Below are positions 57,694 through 64,000 of a stretch of 64,000 bases of DNA, in pieces. Position 1 is the stretch's first letter; every line of letters starts with the position of its first letter. The DNA comes from Arthrobacter sp. PAMC 25486. GTDB lineage: Bacteria > Actinomycetota > Actinomycetes > Actinomycetales > Micrococcaceae. A program made the position numbers and the translations under genes. The DNA lies in NCBI RefSeq assembly GCF_000785535.1, contig NZ_CP007595.1, positions 4,486,439-4,550,438 of the forward strand, in the 5' to 3' direction. The notes under the pieces are model-generated. The model was not told where the DNA came from, made no database searches, and worked only from the letters and a program-made list of their open reading frames with translations.

Positions 57694-57699
57694 GGCGAG

Positions 57700-58143
57700 G
57701 TGACTTCCATGAAACAAATCGTAGGCGCGGCCCTGCTGGATTCCCTTGCACTCCCGGAAAAACTGTTGGCAGCCCGGCGCACTGCCCCGCCGGAATTTGC
57801 CGGCATGTGGGAATTTCCCGGCGGCAAGGTTGAGCCCGGCGAAAGCCACGAGCAGGCCCTGCACCGGGAATTGGCTGAGGAGCTGGGCGTCAAGGTGGGC
57901 TTGGGCGCTGAACTGCAATGTCCGACGTCGGACGGCTGGCCCTTGAATGCCAGGGCCGCCATGCGCGTGTGGCTGGCTGAGGTGAACGAAGGCACTCCGG
58001 AACCGCTTGAAGACCATGACCTCTTGCGGTGGGTGGAGTTGGGTGGCCCTGCCATCCTGGAACTTGACTGGATTCCGGCGGACCGCCCTATTGTGCACGC
58101 ATTGGTGGCGTTGACCACTGGCGGGGAATCCGCCACGGAATAA
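57700..58143 (+). CDS. NUDIX hydrolase, MutT-like
   Basis: 147 residues. The Nudix box GGKVEPGESHEQALHRELAE-ELG covers residues 41-63 and follows EFAGMWEFP, the arrangement of MutT/CTP-type pyrophosphohydrolases. It probably removes oxidised nucleotides such as 8-oxo-dGTP. GTG start set by the -10 box. DUF5302 follows in the same direction. Confidence 0.9.
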   Translation: MTSMKQIVGAALLDSLALPEKLLAARRTAPPEFAGMWEFPGGKVEPGESHEQALHRELAEELGVKVGLGAELQCPTSDGWPLNARAAMRVWLAEVNEGTPEPLEDHDLLRWVELGGPAILELDWIPADRPIVHALVALTTGGESATE

Positions 58144-58216
58144 ATGCCGGGCTGGGTGTTGAAAAGATGCCCCGCTGTGCCAGACTGGGTTCTGAAGACC
58201 CCAAGGAGGTTGTGCC

Positions 58217-58408
58217 ATGACGAACAGCAATCACGACGAACAAGCCCCCTCTGGCGCCAGCGAAGAAACAAAAGAGAAGTTTCGCCAGGCCCTGGAAAAC
58301 AAGAAGAACAAGCAGCACGGCAGTGTGGAAGCAAGCGGCGGCGCGAAGATCAACGCAACGCACGGTGCGGCCAGCCACAAGCGTGAATTCCGCCGCAAGA
58401 GCGGATAA
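58217..58408 (+). CDS. DUF5302 family small protein
   Basis: 63 residues, highly charged and probably disordered: MTNSNHDEQAPSGASEETKE, KFRQALENKKNKQHG, HKREFRRKSG. It matches the short actinobacterial DUF5302 family. AAGGAGG lies 9 nt before the ATG, so it is well translated. Function unknown. Convergent with the radical SAM gene, 18 bp apart. Confidence 0.85.
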   Translation: MTNSNHDEQAPSGASEETKEKFRQALENKKNKQHGSVEASGGAKINATHGAASHKREFRRKSG

Positions 58409-58426
58409 GACCCTCGCTGCCCCGGC

Positions 58427-59557
58427 CTAGAACAAGGTGGGGGCCGCGTTGGCCAAGGCGGGGACCCTCAACGGGGTTCCCGCCTTATTGCTACCCGGGG
58501 TGTGACGGAATCCAGCCGGGCCGGCGCCCTGCTGTGGCATGATTCCGGCGGGGTACACAGCCTCTTCGGCCCGCGGGTCATGGATGAAATTTTGGGGGCC
58601 AAAGCCGTGGCGGGACTTGGCCCCGTTCACTGCGGAGGCCAGCCATTGACGGTATTCCTTGGACGCGTACGCACCCGATCCGTAGAGGCGCTGGTAGCGT
58701 CCCACGAGTGCGGGATGCTCTCTGGCCAGCCACTGCATGAACCATTCGCGGGTTCCCTGCCGCAAATACAACGCGCCCGCGCTCACGCCGGTGGCACCCG
58801 CCGCTGCCAGTGCAGCAAAGAGTGCATCGAGGGCCTCCTCTGAATCCGTAAGCCACGGCAGGATGGGCATGGCCATGACACCGCACGGCAGGCCGGCGTC
58901 ACGCAATTTGCCGATCAAGGCCAACCGGGCTTTGGGCGACGGCGTCCCGGGTTCAATGGCGTGGGCCAGATCGTCATCAAGCAACGCCAGTGAAATACCC
59001 ATGCCAACGCTGACCTGCTCCCCGGCGGCGCGCAGCAACGGAATGTCCCTCGCCAGCAGAGTGCCTTTCGTCAGGATGGAAAAGGGTGTTCCGGAGTCGG
59101 CCAAGGCATTGATGATTCCTGGCATGAGCTGGTACCGACCCTCGGCCCGCTGGTACGGGTCCGTGTTGGTGCCCAGCGCGACGTGGTCGTGTCCCCACGA
59201 CGGCTTGTTCAGTTCCCTGCGCAGCACCTGAGCAACATTGACCTTCACCACCACCTGGGAGTCGAAATCAACGCCGGAGTCAAAGTTCAAATATGTGTGG
59301 CTTTTGCGCGCAAAGCAGTAGACGCAGGCGTGGGAACAGCCCCGGTAGGGGTTCACCGTCCACTCAAAAGGCATGGTGGAACTGGGTGGCACCTTGTTCA
59401 ACGCCGACTTTGAGAGCACCTCGTGAAAGGTGATGCCGGCAAATTCCGGTGTTTGCACACTCTGCACCAGCCCGGCCAAGGGTAGTAAGGGAGCAGGTCC
59501 TGCGTCGTCGGGGCTTGGAAATAGTGGTTGGTTTAGTTGCTGATTTGTCCACCGCAT
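58427..59557 (-). CDS. radical SAM protein, Rv2578c/SplB-like
   Basis: 376 residues. The cluster motif is CSHACVYC (Cys74, 78, 81) in NPYRGCSHACVYCFAR. VALGTNTDPYQRAEGRYQLMPG and SILTKGTLLARDIPLL follow, as in Rv2578c-type proteins related to spore photoproduct lyase. The substrate is unknown; DNA repair is suggested by the SplB likeness and by a LexA-like palindrome 10 nt before the ATG. The ~50-residue C-terminus is variable. Confidence 0.87.
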   Translation of the reverse strand: MRWTNQQLNQPLFPSPDDAGPAPLLPLAGLVQSVQTPEFAGITFHEVLSKSALNKVPPSSTMPFEWTVNPYRGCSHACVYCFARKSHTYLNFDSGVDFDSQVVVKVNVAQVLRRELNKPSWGHDHVALGTNTDPYQRAEGRYQLMPGIINALADSGTPFSILTKGTLLARDIPLLRAAGEQVSVGMGISLALLDDDLAHAIEPGTPSPKARLALIGKLRDAGLPCGVMAMPILPWLTDSEEALDALFAALAAAGATGVSAGALYLRQGTREWFMQWLAREHPALVGRYQRLYGSGAYASKEYRQWLASAVNGAKSRHGFGPQNFIHDPRAEEAVYPAGIMPQQGAGPAGFRHTPGSNKAGTPLRVPALANAAPTLF

Positions 59558-59563
59558 GCAGTA

Positions 59564-59583
59564 ATTAGAACATATCTTCTAAT
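59564..59583 (-). promoter_or_regulatory. LexA-like palindrome before the radical SAM gene
   Basis: AGAACATATCTTCT (59567-59580) lies within the perfect inverted repeat ATTAGAA-N6-TTCTAAT. It has one mismatch (C for G) to GAACNNNNGTTC. Confidence 0.55.
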
Positions 59584-59711
59584 TACTTCCAAGGGCTTAT
59601 GAGAAGTTTTTCATTACCCGTCGGTAGCAATGTGGCGCAGATCACTATCCGAAAGGCTAGGCTGGGGTGTGGGGTGATGAGGCCCTGAAATTCGAGACGC
59701 AAGGAGCAGAC

Positions 59712-61211
59712 ATGACAAACCTGGCCAGCATCGTTGGTGCCTCGGCACAACGGGACCCCTCGGGAGTCGCCATTAAATTGGATGACATTGAGATTTCCTT
59801 TGGAGCCTTGGAGGTGCTCAGCGCCAAGGTCGCTGCCCTGCTGGCCGAACGCGGTGTCAAGCAGGGAGACAGGGTCGCCCTGATCTCGCCCAACCTTCCC
59901 CAGATGCCGCCGATCTACTACGGAATCCTGCGCTACGGGGCCATTGTGGTGCCCCTGAATCCGCTGTTGAAGGCGAGGGAGGTGGAGTACCACCTGCGGG
60001 ACTCCGGCGCCGTGCTGGCCTTTGCCTGGGAAGGGGTCATGGGCGAAGTCGCGGCTGGTGCTGCGGAGACCGGGACGGACATCATTCCCATCGATGCCGG
60101 ATTCATGGCCCTGCTGGCACCGCTGGAGCCGCTCTCCGCCGTGTCGCCGGCCGAAAAGGACGACACTGCCGTCATTCTCTATACCTCAGGCACCACGGGC
60201 AAGCCCAAGGGTGCGGAGCTGACGCACGAGAACCTGCGCAGCAACGCCGAAGTGTCTGTCAGCCTGTTCAGCAGCCAGCCCGGGGACGTGATCTTTGGTG
60301 GGCTGCCGTTCTTCCACATCTTTGGCCAAACCTGCGCCCTGAACTCGGCAGTAATGGCCGGTGCCGCCGTGACGCTGCTGCCACGTTTTGACCCGGTCAA
60401 GGCGCTGGAGATCATCCAGCGTGACAAGGTCACCATCTTTGAAGGGGTGCCCAGCATGTACATTGCACTGCTGCGCGCGCCCGGCCGGGAAAACTATGAC
60501 CTGAGCACGCTGCGCCTTGCCGCATCCGGCGGGTCTGCGCTGCCGGTGGAGATCCTGCACGAGTTTGAGACCACCTTCGACGCCACCCTGCTGGAAGGCT
60601 ACGGCCTGTCCGAAACGTCCCCGGTGATTTCCTTCAACCAGGTGGACGGGATTCGCAAGGCCGGTTCCGTGGGCACTATGGTGGCCGGGTCTCAGATGAG
60701 GGTGGTCGATGATGCGGGGGCCGACGTCGAACCCGGTGCCGTGGGTGAGATCGCCGTTGCCGGACCCTATGTCATGAAGGGCTACTGGAACAATCCCGAG
60801 GCGACGGCCGCTGCCATCCCCGACGGCTGGTTTCGCACGGGAGACCTGGGCCGCCAGGACGAGGATGGTGTGTTCTTCATCGTGGACCGCAAGAAGGACA
60901 TGATCCTGCGCGGCGGCTACAACATCTACCCGCGCGAGATTGAGGAAGTCCTGTACGAGCACCCTGCCGTGGCTGAGGCCGCCGTTCTTGGGAAGCCCGA
61001 CGACGTCCACGGCGAAGAGATCTGTGCTGCGGTTGCGCTCAAGGACGGTGTGGCAGGTGCCGACGATCCGTCCGCGCTCATCGCTGACATCCAGGAGTTC
61101 GTCAAGGCCCGGGTTGCGGCGTACAAGTATCCGCGCCAGATCATCATCATGGACGAGCTGCCCAAGGGGCCCACCGGCAAGATCCTCAAGCGAGAAATCA
61201 CGGTTCCGTAG
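59712..61211 (+). CDS. AMP-forming acyl-CoA ligase
   Basis: 499 residues of the ANL superfamily: ATP loop ILYTSGTTGKPKGAELTHEN, EGYGLSETSPV, GWFRTGDLG, RGGYNIYPREIEEVL and catalytic Lys in PTGKILKRE. The size and motifs point to a long-chain fatty acid-CoA ligase, but the chain length is not determined. AAGGAG is upstream of the ATG at 59712; an earlier in-frame ATG at 59667 lacks one. No beta-oxidation genes adjoin it. Confidence 0.9.
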   Translation: MTNLASIVGASAQRDPSGVAIKLDDIEISFGALEVLSAKVAALLAERGVKQGDRVALISPNLPQMPPIYYGILRYGAIVVPLNPLLKAREVEYHLRDSGAVLAFAWEGVMGEVAAGAAETGTDIIPIDAGFMALLAPLEPLSAVSPAEKDDTAVILYTSGTTGKPKGAELTHENLRSNAEVSVSLFSSQPGDVIFGGLPFFHIFGQTCALNSAVMAGAAVTLLPRFDPVKALEIIQRDKVTIFEGVPSMYIALLRAPGRENYDLSTLRLAASGGSALPVEILHEFETTFDATLLEGYGLSETSPVISFNQVDGIRKAGSVGTMVAGSQMRVVDDAGADVEPGAVGEIAVAGPYVMKGYWNNPEATAAAIPDGWFRTGDLGRQDEDGVFFIVDRKKDMILRGGYNIYPREIEEVLYEHPAVAEAAVLGKPDDVHGEEICAAVALKDGVAGADDPSALIADIQEFVKARVAAYKYPRQIIIMDELPKGPTGKILKREITVP

Positions 61212-61240
61212 CGCTCGCAGGCAAGCGGCCATACACCCCC

Positions 61241-61436
61241 CTGCCGAGGTGTGAGTTCGCGCCCTCTCCCAAATGCGACGGCGTGAGGCACCTTGGTCGC
61301 CTAGGACACCTCCCGCCGTCGTAATTCAGGCGGTATGGAGGTGCTCGCGGTAGGGCGTGATGTCACACCTCGGCAGAAGCGCAGGGCGTGATGTCACACC
61401 TCGGCAGAAGCGCAGGGCGTGATGTCACACCTCGGC
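61241..61436. repeat. three direct 31-bp repeats facing an inverted copy
   Basis: Units of 31 bp, AGGGCGTGATGTCACACC.., at 61352-61382 and 61383-61413 (identical), and a partial third at 61414-61436. An inverted copy lies at 61241-61265 (CTGCCGAGGTGTGA exact, the rest with three mismatches). A further stem (CGACGGCG 61276-61283 / 61314-61321, extended by GAGG/CCTC) lies between them. Confidence 0.85.
61276..61321. terminator. hairpin between ligase and SIMPL genes
   Basis: CGACGGCG/CGCCGTCG, extended inward by GAGG/CCTC after one mismatch. It is related to the hairpins at 2539 and 3987 and lies at a convergent junction. Confidence 0.5.
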
Positions 61437-61456
61437 GGGAAGGGGCGGGGGTGGGG

Positions 61457-62095
61457 TTAGCTCAGCAGCCAGGTGGCCTGGACGGCAATCGTGACATCGC
61501 TTTGGCCGGGCGCGATCTCCATGGCACTGTCGACGGACATGGCGGCGCGGGCCATCATGGGGCGAGGTCCGCCCTGGGGTGCATTGACTTCGACGACGCC
61601 GGACACCTCACCAAGGGAGCATCCGGCCAGGCTGGCGTACAGCTCGGCGGCCCGGAGGGCGTCGGCCCAGGCGGCTATACGTGCCGCATCCTGCGCTTGT
61701 GATGGGTCGCTGACCACCGGGGTGAGCCCGTTCAGTCGGACGTTGTTGTTTCCGGTGTCCACTATGGCGCCGATGATCTCCTCGGTGTCCTTCCCGTAGC
61801 CTAGTGGGACGGTCAGCGTGCTGGAGACGGTGTAACCGGTGACGATGGTGCCGCTCCCTTCCTGCCAGCGGGTGTCGACGCGCACATCCAGTGACGTTGA
61901 ACTGATGGAGTGCTGCTCAACACCCTTGGAGAGCAGGGTGGCGGTGACGGCGTTGACTGCCACGCTGGCCTTGGAGTAGGCGTCTCGCACCGTGGGCTGG
62001 GAGGCCTCGATGCCGATGTTGATGTTGAAGTGGTCGGGGGCTGCCTGGGCGGTGCCTTGTCCTGTGACGGTAATGGAGCGGGCTGATTCACTCAT
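61457..62095 (-). CDS. SIMPL domain (DUF541) protein
   Basis: 212 residues: ITVTGQGTAQAAPDHFNINIGIEAS opens the domain and VTGYTVSSTLTVPLG, DTGNNNVRLNGLTPVVSD, ARIAAWADALRAAELYASLAGCSLGEV follow. Most SIMPL proteins are exported, but no signal peptide is seen here. AAGGAACTG precedes the ATG at 62095. Last gene of a tight leftward operon, 3 nt after the HExxH gene. Molecular role unknown. Confidence 0.85.
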   Translation of the reverse strand: MSESARSITVTGQGTAQAAPDHFNINIGIEASQPTVRDAYSKASVAVNAVTATLLSKGVEQHSISSTSLDVRVDTRWQEGSGTIVTGYTVSSTLTVPLGYGKDTEEIIGAIVDTGNNNVRLNGLTPVVSDPSQAQDAARIAAWADALRAAELYASLAGCSLGEVSGVVEVNAPQGGPRPMMARAAMSVDSAMEIAPGQSDVTIAVQATWLLS

Positions 62096-62098
62096 TGA

Positions 62099-62593
62099 TC
62101 AGTTCCTTGTCTGTGATGTTGGGTGCTTCGTTGGCGTTGCTGAGGTTTGGGGCTTGAAAAATTGCAGCCGGGCGATCGCGGGCAGCTCGCGATAGCCACC
62201 CAGTGCAAGTCCTGCGTTGCGTTCAAAGAAGTTCCGGCTGCCGGGATCCCCGGTCCGCCACCACGAGTAGGCGGCGCAGGCAAAGTACAGCGGCAGGAAT
62301 GGCAGGCCCAGGCACCACGCGTATTGCGTGGCGTGCCCGGCCTCGTGGGCCAGCAGGTCCGGACGGGAGTCGATGAAGGCTCGCTCGGCGCGGTAGAACA
62401 CCACATTGCCCACGGTGAAGGCGCCGGCCAGTGGTAGTTTCGGCTGGTAGTCGGTGCCTAGCAGCAGCCCTCGAGGTCCCTTCTGAACCGGGGTGCGTGT
62501 CAGCGCCGCAAGCAGCAAGCCGGCCGCGGTGGACAGATTGAGGGCATTGGCGACGGCCCGGAAGCGCTCCGCCCTGGTCAAGGGCGCTTTCAC
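62099..62593 (-). CDS. putative HExxH zinc protein
   Basis: 164 residues from the GTG at 62593. HEAGH at residues 83-87 (DLLAHEAGHATQYAW) fits a zinc metallopeptidase; Glu124 in NFFERNAG could be the third ligand. Hydrophobic stretches at about 20-31 and 95-110 may be membrane-associated. I cannot assign a family; catalysis is not proven. GTGA overlap with the upstream lipoprotein gene implies coupled translation. Confidence 0.65.
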   Translation of the reverse strand: MKAPLTRAERFRAVANALNLSTAAGLLLAALTRTPVQKGPRGLLLGTDYQPKLPLAGAFTVGNVVFYRAERAFIDSRPDLLAHEAGHATQYAWCLGLPFLPLYFACAAYSWWRTGDPGSRNFFERNAGLALGGYRELPAIARLQFFKPQTSATPTKHPTSQTRN

Positions 62594-63105
62594 GGAGCGG
62601 CGTCCTTGGCCGGCACGGGTTCCGTCCGGGTCACTGTGAGTGTTACCAACGCCGCCGCTGTGCCTGGTTTGGAATGGTCGCAGGAGTCCAAGGGCCACTG
62701 GATGTTGATTGCCTGCCCCGCAGCATTGATGAGCCAGATGCTGGGCAGGATCTCACCGTAGTCCAGACAGCTTGCCGGGCCGCGCTCGCTGGACTCGGCG
62801 AGTGCCGCCAGAAGCGGGGCGTAGTCGCCGGTCAGGTGGTCTTCACTCAACTTGTTGTTCATGGACTCCAGCATGCAGCGGACCACCTCAGCCGTGACAA
62901 AACCATCCGGCACCCGGCCCTTGAGCAGCGCGGCAGGCCCGGTGGAGGTGGCCTCCCAGCCGGTTGCCGTGGAACAGTCGACGGCGGGCTGCAGCGCAGC
63001 AGGTTCCGGCAGGTATTGCTCGGGGGAGACATCGGGGGAGGTACAGGACGTGAGCAGCAGCGCACCCGCTGCCAGGACCAGGGCTGCTACCCGACGGCGT
63101 GTCAT
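62590..63105 (-). CDS. lipoprotein C of the tandem set
   Basis: 171 residues. Lipobox LLLTSC gives lipidated Cys21. Then PEQYLPEPAALQPAVDC, KGRVPDGFVTAEVVRCM, DYAPLLAALAESSERG and SIWLINAAGQAINIQWPLDSCD. The same order of blocks is found in lipoproteins A and B, so they are tandem paralogues. Four further Cys may form disulfides. The start at 63105 overlaps the stop of gene B (ATGA). Function unknown; surface-exposed by prediction. Confidence 0.8.
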   Translation of the reverse strand: MTRRRVAALVLAAGALLLTSCTSPDVSPEQYLPEPAALQPAVDCSTATGWEATSTGPAALLKGRVPDGFVTAEVVRCMLESMNNKLSEDHLTGDYAPLLAALAESSERGPASCLDYGEILPSIWLINAAGQAINIQWPLDSCDHSKPGTAAALVTLTVTRTEPVPAKDAAP

Positions 63106-63684
63106 GTGCCCGGTCCCGGATTTGGCAGCACCTGGGTGTCCACGACCCTCAGCGCGTCGATAGCTTCCTGCGTGTCCGGTTTGCCGAACGTCATGCCGCA
63201 GGTATCGGTGGGCCACTCCACCTGCACTGCGTCCCCTGCGGCATTGACCAGCCACAGGCCCAACCGCAACTCCATAATGGCTGGGCAAACGGTATTCGCT
63301 TCCCCCCTTTTCGCTGGGTTGGTCCAAAGCTGCAAGCAAGGCTGTGAAGTCGCTATTGAGCTCTTCTTGCGAAATGGTCTGCCCGCCATTCTCACCGGCC
63401 GGACCTGGCCGGCAGACAAATATCTTCTCAGGCACAAATCCCTTCGGTACCGATCCCATCAGCGGTGACGGCGCCGGGGGAGTTTCGGGGCCGTTGGGCC
63501 AGCTGTCGTTTACGGACAGCAGGCAGTCAACTTTTTGCTGCACCACGGCAGGTTCCAGATAATACTGGCTCACCTTGCCGGTGAAGATGGTGCACCCTGA
63601 CAACGCCGCCGATGAGAACAGTGCGAGGCATGCCAGCAACACGCTTGCACGTGGGCGACGCTTCGCAGGGGAGAGGGCGGCCAT
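63102..63684 (-). pseudogene. lipoprotein B of the tandem set, frameshifted
   Basis: The 5' part codes MAALSPAKRRPRASVLLACL with lipobox LSGC (Cys31) and runs to LLAALDQPSEKG. The paralogous 3' part (CPAIMELRLGLWLVNAAGDA, KPDTQEAIDALRVVDT) continues in another frame and ends at 63102. The shift falls at a run of six G on the coding strand (C6 at 63302-63307); with five G the two halves join as DQPSEKGEANTVCPA. Without repair, translation would run through gene C's region. Sequencing error or a real slippery tract cannot be told apart here. Confidence 0.75.
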
Positions 63685-63686
63685 GG

Positions 63687-64000
63687 CTACTGCCCGGACC
63701 CCGGCACAACCTTGGTGTCAACCACTGTCAAGGCATCGATGGCTTTTTGCGTGTCCGGCTTGCCGCTGGCCTGCCGGCATTCAGTGGTGGGCCAGGCAGC
63801 ATCGAGGGCCTCCCCGTCGGCGTTGACGAGCCAAAGGACAGGGATGGTTTCTAGAACCGCCCTACAAGCCACTTGTTCGCCATCGGCACGGTCGCTGGGC
63901 ACGGCGAGGGCGGCCAGCAGCGGGGCGAAGTCACCGTGCAGCTCCTGCTGCTGGACAACCTGCTTGGTAGTGCCGTCCACCTCAGCCATGTCAGAGCGGC
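63687..64000 (-). CDS. lipoprotein A of the tandem set, 3' part
   Basis: About 104 residues visible, running off the window edge. LHGDFAPLLAALAVPSDRADGE, VLWLVNADGEALDAAWPTTEC and KPDTQKAIDALTVVDTKVVPG match lipoproteins B and C block for block. The ATG at 63989 lies within the conserved region, so the true start and the expected lipobox are outside. The stop is 2 nt before gene B. Confidence 0.78.
   Translation of the reverse strand, partial: RSDMAEVDGTTKQVVQQQELHGDFAPLLAALAVPSDRADGEQVACRAVLETIPVLWLVNADGEALDAAWPTTECRQASGKPDTQKAIDALTVVDTKVVPGSGQ

Noticed and set aside
57523..58230. 236-codon N-terminal extension of the AraJ-like transporter
   Set aside because: It is antisense to the NUDIX gene; the family N-terminus begins at 57522.
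61352..61436. CRISPR-like repeats
   Set aside because: Units are directly adjacent without spacers.

Overview
The window is chromosomal DNA from a high-GC Gram-positive bacterium, most likely a member of the Micrococcaceae close to Arthrobacter. The genus is an inference. The reasons are GC-rich third codon positions, frequent GTG starts and leaderless promoters, actinobacterial families (DUF3046, DUF1844, DUF5302, ClgR, PriA, PepR, an Rv2578c-type radical SAM protein), and the actinobacterial core order infB-rbfA-truB-ribF-rpsO-pnp-pepR-dapB-dapA-rnj-ftsK-pgsA-clgR-recA-recX-miaB-miaA-dapF-hflX-lexA. I saw no tRNA, rRNA, CRISPR array, prophage or insertion sequence.

Layout. 0-14 kb: translation and RNA genes (infB end, rbfA, truB, ribF, rpsO, pnp, pepR), interrupted by an acyl-CoA dehydrogenase, a secreted beta-propeller protein and a coupled membrane/membrane/tandem-GNAT unit. 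14-21 kb: a LuxR-type regulator facing a small barrel-like protein, then a molybdenum cofactor island (moaD-moaA leftward, moeA-moaC-mog-moaE rightward). 21-30 kb: lysine/peptidoglycan and division genes (dapB, dapA, rnj, ftsK, pgsA, cinA). 30-45 kb: a stress and SOS block (clgR, marR, DUF3046, recA, recX, a secreted murein-hydrolase-like protein, miaB, miaA, dapF, a methyltransferase, hflX, a DinG-like helicase, lexA and a divergent LysM protein). 45-50 kb: histidine genes (hisC, hisB, hisH, priA), an SseB-like protein and an MFS transporter. 51-55 kb: DUF1844, infC-rpmI-rplT, an rRNA methyltransferase and a cation efflux protein. 56-61 kb: MFS exporter, NUDIX hydrolase, DUF5302, radical SAM protein and acyl-CoA ligase. 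61-64 kb: a tight leftward operon of three related lipoproteins (one frameshifted), an HExxH protein and a SIMPL-domain protein.

Regulation readable in the sequence: LexA-type palindromes at lexA/LysM, recA and the radical SAM gene; a PafBC-type (RecA-NDp) promoter before recA; a run of leaderless promoters with TANNNT 6-7 nt before the start codon; and an ATT start codon for infC behind a good ribosome binding site. Many gene ends carry unusually long, nearly perfect hairpins (arms 16-30 bp), some sharing core sequences, which probably act as bidirectional terminators.

The least described feature is the lipoprotein/HExxH/SIMPL operon at the right edge. Most of the rest is conserved core genome.
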